Translations under genes and position numbers: made by a program | Shown: piece by piece, positions 60,084 through 64,000 of the stretch | Layout of the letters: each line of letters begins with the position of its first letter | Position numbering within the stretch: the stretch's first letter is position 1 | Assembly (NCBI GenBank): GCA_965227315.1 | Contig: OZ245737.1 | Coordinates: forward strand, 1 to 64,000 | Length of the DNA: 64,000 bases | Reading direction: 5' to 3' | Source: JANQHS01 sp965227315 | GTDB lineage: Bacteria; Bacteroidota; Bacteroidia; Cytophagales; CCMP332 | Notes under the pieces: model-generated | The model's input: only the letters and a program-made list of their open reading frames with translations | Databases searched by the model: none | Told to the model about the DNA's origin: nothing

Positions 60084-62948
60084 TTAATCACTGATTAACA
60101 CCCTCTTTACGAATACCTGACCATCTTCATCGATCAATCGCACCGTATATTGGCCTGAAGCGAAATGGTTGTCGATCCAATATGGATCAACAAACTCCGT
60201 ATTGAACTTCTCTACAAGCGAACCGGAATTGTTGAAGATCTGCACGGTTCCGGAAAAGGCACCTGTGGTTTTGTTGATATAAAAGCCTTCATGTGCAGGA
60301 TTTGGATATATGCTAATTTCTCCTGCTCTTGAAACCTGCTCCAGATAAGCAGTAGTTATATCCAGTTGCACTTTTGGAAGGCCATCTTCAATCTTAAACA
60401 GATGGTAATAGGAGAGGCCATTCAAGGGATCTTTGTCTGTAATGGCATAGTTTATCGTAAATGAGCCTTGGTCGTTGGCACGTGGTGTGCTCCCGACAAA
60501 ATTCAAGTCGACACCATTAGAGGATCGGTAAACCTCATATGCATTTAAGTTTGTTTCGTTCTCTACTACCCATTCCAACAGTACTCCTTCATCTGATGGT
60601 GTAGCATTAAATGAGATCAACTCAACGGGTAGCGGATTTGCTCCGATCAACGTGCCAAAAGTGAAAAAGCTAAAATCTGTAACAGGATCCGATACTACAA
60701 AGCCCTGTGCTCCGCCACTTGAAGCCGATCGTCCCTCATTGACCCATTGCATGGGGCCGGAGTTAAAACGAGACACGATCAGATCCGTGTCTTCAAGAAT
60801 GTCGCTTCTTACATCATCTTTCCAAAATAAGGTCACAGAGACTGAATCCATTGAGACATTCCTGTCGATGGTCCAGTATTCTATTCCGGAAATATGGCTA
60901 AAACTTCCATCTGTGGTGTTTGGGGAAAATGTGCCATCAAAATATTGAGCAGAGAAAGAAGCACCTGCGGTATAAGGCGCAGAAATACTTACTGGTGCCC
61001 AAATGCTTCCATCTCCAACAGGAAACTCGTATGCATCCGTCCCTATTTTGGTGATCATCCCATCAACATAGCAGCTAGCGCTTCCGCCACTAAAAGTAGC
61101 TGTTGAATTGATGCTAAGCCCCCCATTGTTGTTGTTCTGAATCTCGATGACCCCACTGGTGAAATCCACGTTATTGGTTACACTTATGGCGCCGATATTA
61201 TTGCCAAAAACGATCGCAGGATTTGATCCGGAGCTGTTATTGAACACAAGACCGTAAAAGGAAAGAGCAGCAGAGCTTGAATTGCTAATATTCTGTGCCA
61301 CGGTGCCATCCAGCGTCAAAGTGTTTGTTCCCGCCGAAAAAGTAGCCGGGGAAGCCAGGCTAATATCTCCCTTTACATCAAAATTACCTTGCATGGACTT
61401 TGCTCCACTTCCTGACAGAGACAGGTTCCAGTATGAGTCCTGCGGGGTAATAATGGGCTGGATGCCGGATCGAGTGTAATTAAAAGAATTTACTCCATCG
61501 ATATCGCAGAACAATTCGGTGTTTGCTCCCACGAAGTTGCCCTGATAATTCCAAACGCCCGGTGTGTTATTGTTGATGGACTCGGTTCCGTTCATTTCCA
61601 CAAAAAAGACATTGGTTACCGTTCCGGAGTTGTTAAATACAAAATTTGAGTTCGCGGCAGCTAGTCGGGTGAATTCCAAAATACCGGTATTGGTAAAGTC
61701 CCAGTTATCATCGTTGCTGGCACCGGTCTGAATATCGTTGACGATCAGCAGGGTTCCGTTGTTGGTAATGGAGGGATCATCATCATCAATGAATATGCGG
61801 TTGCCAACCGTCATATTACCGTTATTGACGAATACCGAACTATTATTCCCAACGATAGATTCAAAATTGATTTGGTCACCGATGGCCAAGGTATCATTAA
61901 GATTATTCGTAATAGTTGCATCATCACCGACCAGAATATCATCTGAAATGTTGATGCCACTGTCTCCGCTAAAGGTGATGGCCCCATTACCATTGAGGTC
62001 GAGATCCTCAAAGGAGGTATTTCCATCGCTTCGAAAAACCAGGGCTCCATCATCATTCATTGCGACAACACCGGCGTCAAAATCTCCTTCGTTATCAATG
62101 AGATAAGGAATATTGAACCCAAGGTTGGTGATGGCTCCTGTATTAGCGTTCAAGCTGACGGTTCCACCGGAGTTCACGAGAAAATTTCCCCTGAGCGACA
62201 GGGTGCTCGCACTGCTCCATTGGAGGGTTCCATTGTTAAGGACAAGCACCTCAGTTGTTGAACCGGCAACATTGATAGAAACGGTGTTGAGGTTTCCTAT
62301 TTCCACTCTCGTAGTATTGGTAGGAATACAATCGCAGGAAGCGCCTCCAAGTCCCACTGCGGACCATGTTCCATTTCCGGGAGTTGCATCATCCCAATCT
62401 CCTGACTTGCGGCTGTACAAAGTCGTGACCGCAGTGACGCTGACATTGTCCAGCGTATAAGAATCCAGACCAAAGAAAGAACCATCGTTTGTACTGCGCA
62501 TGGTGATTCTGACCGAATCACCCTGAACAACTCCCGTTCCTGTTGCGTCAATCGCCAAAAAAGAACCCTCTATGGCAAAAAAAAGCGAATCAGGACCATT
62601 GTTTACACTATAGTAGACTCTTAGATAATCTCCGGTTCCAGTAAATCCGGACCCCACATCGAGATCGAGAAGAGCGTAACCTGTAAGTGAAATATCAATC
62701 CATTCTGAAATCCAGACACCTTCTCCGTCGGTGTTGTTCACCAGAAAAACATCCGCGCCAAGCACATTAGCGGTGGCAAAAGTGCCATTGGGAGGTTGAG
62801 TGGTACTCCAGGCGGTAGCCCCGTTGTCGACGGTAGATCCAAGCAATGGATCAGGATCGGTAAATGTTTCATTCCATAGTACCTGTCCATCGACAACCCC
62901 CCAAGACATGATGGTCAGGGCGATAGCATATATAAGAGTTTGCTTCAT
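60084..62948 (-). CDS. Large T9SS-secreted surface protein with beta-helix-like repeats
   Basis: A 954-residue protein with a signal peptide (TLIYAIALTIMSWGVVDGQ). An N-terminal jelly-roll-like region (LWNETFTDPDPLLG ... LDVGSGFTGTGDYLRVYYSV) leads to a long part (about 180-640) of short strands rich in Asn/Gly (NNGTLQWSSASTLSL, NNSGTVTNVFFV, NNSSGSNPAIVFG) typical of right-handed beta-solenoids. Near 790 a fibronectin-like block (PVELISFNATPSDEGVLLEW) is seen and the last 75 residues are the type IX sorting domain (ISIYPNPAHEGFYINKT). A probable cell-surface adhesin; no enzyme motif is seen. Confidence 0.85.
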   Translation of the reverse strand: MKQTLIYAIALTIMSWGVVDGQVLWNETFTDPDPLLGSTVDNGATAWSTTQPPNGTFATANVLGADVFLVNNTDGEGVWISEWIDISLTGYALLDLDVGSGFTGTGDYLRVYYSVNNGPDSLFFAIEGSFLAIDATGTGVVQGDSVRITMRSTNDGSFFGLDSYTLDNVSVTAVTTLYSRKSGDWDDATPGNGTWSAVGLGGASCDCIPTNTTRVEIGNLNTVSINVAGSTTEVLVLNNGTLQWSSASTLSLRGNFLVNSGGTVSLNANTGAITNLGFNIPYLIDNEGDFDAGVVAMNDDGALVFRSDGNTSFEDLDLNGNGAITFSGDSGINISDDILVGDDATITNNLNDTLAIGDQINFESIVGNNSSVFVNNGNMTVGNRIFIDDDDPSITNNGTLLIVNDIQTGASNDDNWDFTNTGILEFTRLAAANSNFVFNNSGTVTNVFFVEMNGTESINNNTPGVWNYQGNFVGANTELFCDIDGVNSFNYTRSGIQPIITPQDSYWNLSLSGSGAKSMQGNFDVKGDISLASPATFSAGTNTLTLDGTVAQNISNSSSAALSFYGLVFNNSSGSNPAIVFGNNIGAISVTNNVDFTSGVIEIQNNNNGGLSINSTATFSGGSASCYVDGMITKIGTDAYEFPVGDGSIWAPVSISAPYTAGASFSAQYFDGTFSPNTTDGSFSHISGIEYWTIDRNVSMDSVSVTLFWKDDVRSDILEDTDLIVSRFNSGPMQWVNEGRSASSGGAQGFVVSDPVTDFSFFTFGTLIGANPLPVELISFNATPSDEGVLLEWVVENETNLNAYEVYRSSNGVDLNFVGSTPRANDQGSFTINYAITDKDPLNGLSYYHLFKIEDGLPKVQLDITTAYLEQVSRAGEISIYPNPAHEGFYINKTTGAFSGTVQIFNNSGSLVEKFNTEFVDPYWIDNHFASGQYTVRLIDEDGQVFVKRVLISD

Positions 62949-63085
62949 CTTTTGACTCGTAAAAACGTGAATCGCTTCTCAGGATAACCATGACGCATAT
63001 AGCCCACTAATTCTATGGCGATAGTACAAGGTTTAGGTGAAATAAGACAAGCGAAACGTCTTCTATTCTTCTTACGTGAAAATAG

Positions 63086-64000
63086 CTATTTGGTTTTCTT
63101 CTGTAGTGAATTGATTAAAGTATCTATGTCTTTTGACCCGTTATAGAAGTGTGGGCCAATTCTGAAATAACCACCTCTAAAAGTTATTTGGATGCTCTCT
63201 TTTCTGAGTTTCGCAAATTGATCCGGACTACCTGGAATACAGACGATGCCGGCTCTGTTTTCCAAGGAGTTGTTGCCCAGGATAGGCTGGCCAATGGTTT
63301 CCAGTTGAAGGATCAGATATTCCAGTAGTGCATCACCCATCTGGATAATTTTCTGTGCTCCGATTTCCTTTTTCAGACCGAGCGAGGCGTTCAGCATATT
63401 TAATCCCGAACAATTCAAATGGCCACCCTCATAGCTCAAAATGGAGGGCTCATAGAAGAAATCGCCATTTCCCATGGTGTAGCTTCCATATCCCGCAACC
63501 TTGGCCGGGTTTTCTTCGAGGAACTTTTGGCGAATGCACAGAAGCCCTGAGCCAAAGCCGGAATTCATCCATTTATAGTTGCTGGAGATAAGTATATCGA
63601 TCCCGGACCTTTCAAAGTTCAATTCTGTCCTTCCCAGGCTCTGAGTTGTATCGACGACCAATGTTATCTCGTTTTCCTGGCAAAAGGCTCCAAGCTCGTT
63701 CACATCTATGCAGAACCCCGATAAGTACTGGACATGACTGATCACCAATAATTGAATGCCTTCCTTCAGAAGTTTCTCTTTGATTTCTTCGATATCGATA
63801 AAAAAACCATCCGGACTGTCGATCCAACTCACTTCATAGTCTCCAAGAACAAAAGGATCTCGCAGAGAAGGGTAGTCGTCGCGATAGAGAAGGACTTTCT
63901 TATGAGCTTGAATGATAGGTAGAATGGCAATCAGGCCGAAAGAGAAATTTGGAAGAAAGGCCAATTCCGATTCCTTGCATCCGATGAATTCAGCAGCCTT
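63086..64000 (-). CDS. Class V aminotransferase-fold PLP enzyme, C-terminal part (cut by window edge)
   Basis: The frame is open to the right edge (305 codons), starting there with KAAEFIGCKESELAFLPNFS; the internal TTG at 63964 is a normal leucine. PLP-binding features: VVDTTQSLGRTEL, and the Schiff-base lysine in SSNYKWMNSGFGSGLL. The end (RGGYFRIGPHFYNGSKDIDTL) matches class V enzymes of the selenocysteine lyase/isopenicillin epimerase type. The N-terminus is outside the window; substrate unknown. Confidence 0.85.
   Translation of the reverse strand, partial: KAAEFIGCKESELAFLPNFSFGLIAILPIIQAHKKVLLYRDDYPSLRDPFVLGDYEVSWIDSPDGFFIDIEEIKEKLLKEGIQLLVISHVQYLSGFCIDVNELGAFCQENEITLVVDTTQSLGRTELNFERSGIDILISSNYKWMNSGFGSGLLCIRQKFLEENPAKVAGYGSYTMGNGDFFYEPSILSYEGGHLNCSGLNMLNASLGLKKEIGAQKIIQMGDALLEYLILQLETIGQPILGNNSLENRAGIVCIPGSPDQFAKLRKESIQITFRGGYFRIGPHFYNGSKDIDTLINSLQKKTK

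Noticed and set aside
63964..64000. TTG at 63964 as the start of the class V aminotransferase
   Set aside because: The frame continues upstream to the window edge with family-like sequence (AAEFIGCKESELAFLPN), so the gene is cut by the edge rather than starting here.

Overview
The window reads as a chromosomal segment of a marine-type, gliding-lineage Bacteroidota, most likely order Cytophagales. Supports are: three proteins with type IX secretion (T9SS) C-terminal sorting domains; a Y_Y_Y/two-component-regulator-propeller histidine kinase; Bacteroidota-style DUF2911, DUF4136 and AsmA-like proteins; promoter-like TAnnTTTG boxes; lipid A genes (lpxB, hldD) showing a Gram-negative envelope; and an apparently frequent use of TTG start codons. 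Coding density is high: no gap reaches 300 bp. I saw no rRNA, tRNA, CRISPR array, transposase, phage gene or integron.

Layout. 1-7460 (minus strand): a DUF4136 lipoprotein cut by the window edge, AsmA-like protein, carotenoid protein of the CruF family, DUF1801 protein, SulP anion transporter with an extra C-terminal domain, M48 protease and hldD. 7477-10935 (plus): corrinoid/iron-type ABC binding protein and permease without an ATPase, a pyruvoyl-tetrahydropterin synthase relative, and lpxB. 10922-19643: housekeeping genes (cobB, topA, leuS) with a SixA phosphatase, DHFR-like reductase, hydrolase and a soluble PAS kinase. 19750-26875: a tiny Lys/Cys-rich exported protein, thyA, class IV aminotransferase, L-serine dehydratase beta subunit, TolC and membrane-fusion protein, gpsA, maf.

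26931-32314: an exported DnaJ-type zinc-finger protein, then a complete four-gene trans-4-hydroxyproline catabolic operon (epimerase, D-hydroxyproline oxidase/dehydrogenase, DapA-like deaminase, alpha-ketoglutarate semialdehyde dehydrogenase). A second proline-racemase-family protein at 50082-51089 has the Cys/Thr pair of trans-3-hydroxy-L-proline dehydratase, so both collagen-type hydroxyprolines look usable. 32580-41601: DUF2911, Ca2+/Na+ antiporter, bestrophin, an ECF41-like sigma factor with a truncated regulatory tail followed by a desaturase with an ECF41-like -35 box in front of it, beta-barrel, MscS, T9SS endonuclease I, and a lipoprotein joining a cytochrome c motif to a PHM-type copper monooxygenase fold.

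41682-50089 looks like one regulatory unit: four exported proteins (three of them beta-propeller-like) read in one direction, then a 987-residue sensor kinase and its NarL-type response regulator. Near-identical 16-bp palindromes with NarL 7-2-7 geometry lie before the first exported gene and before the response regulator. 51157-64000: amino-acid binding protein, second bestrophin, AI-2E transporter, FtsX-type permease, an egtB-egtD ergothioneine operon with a DUF427 gene and an unknown gene, a 954-residue T9SS surface protein, and a class V aminotransferase cut by the right edge.
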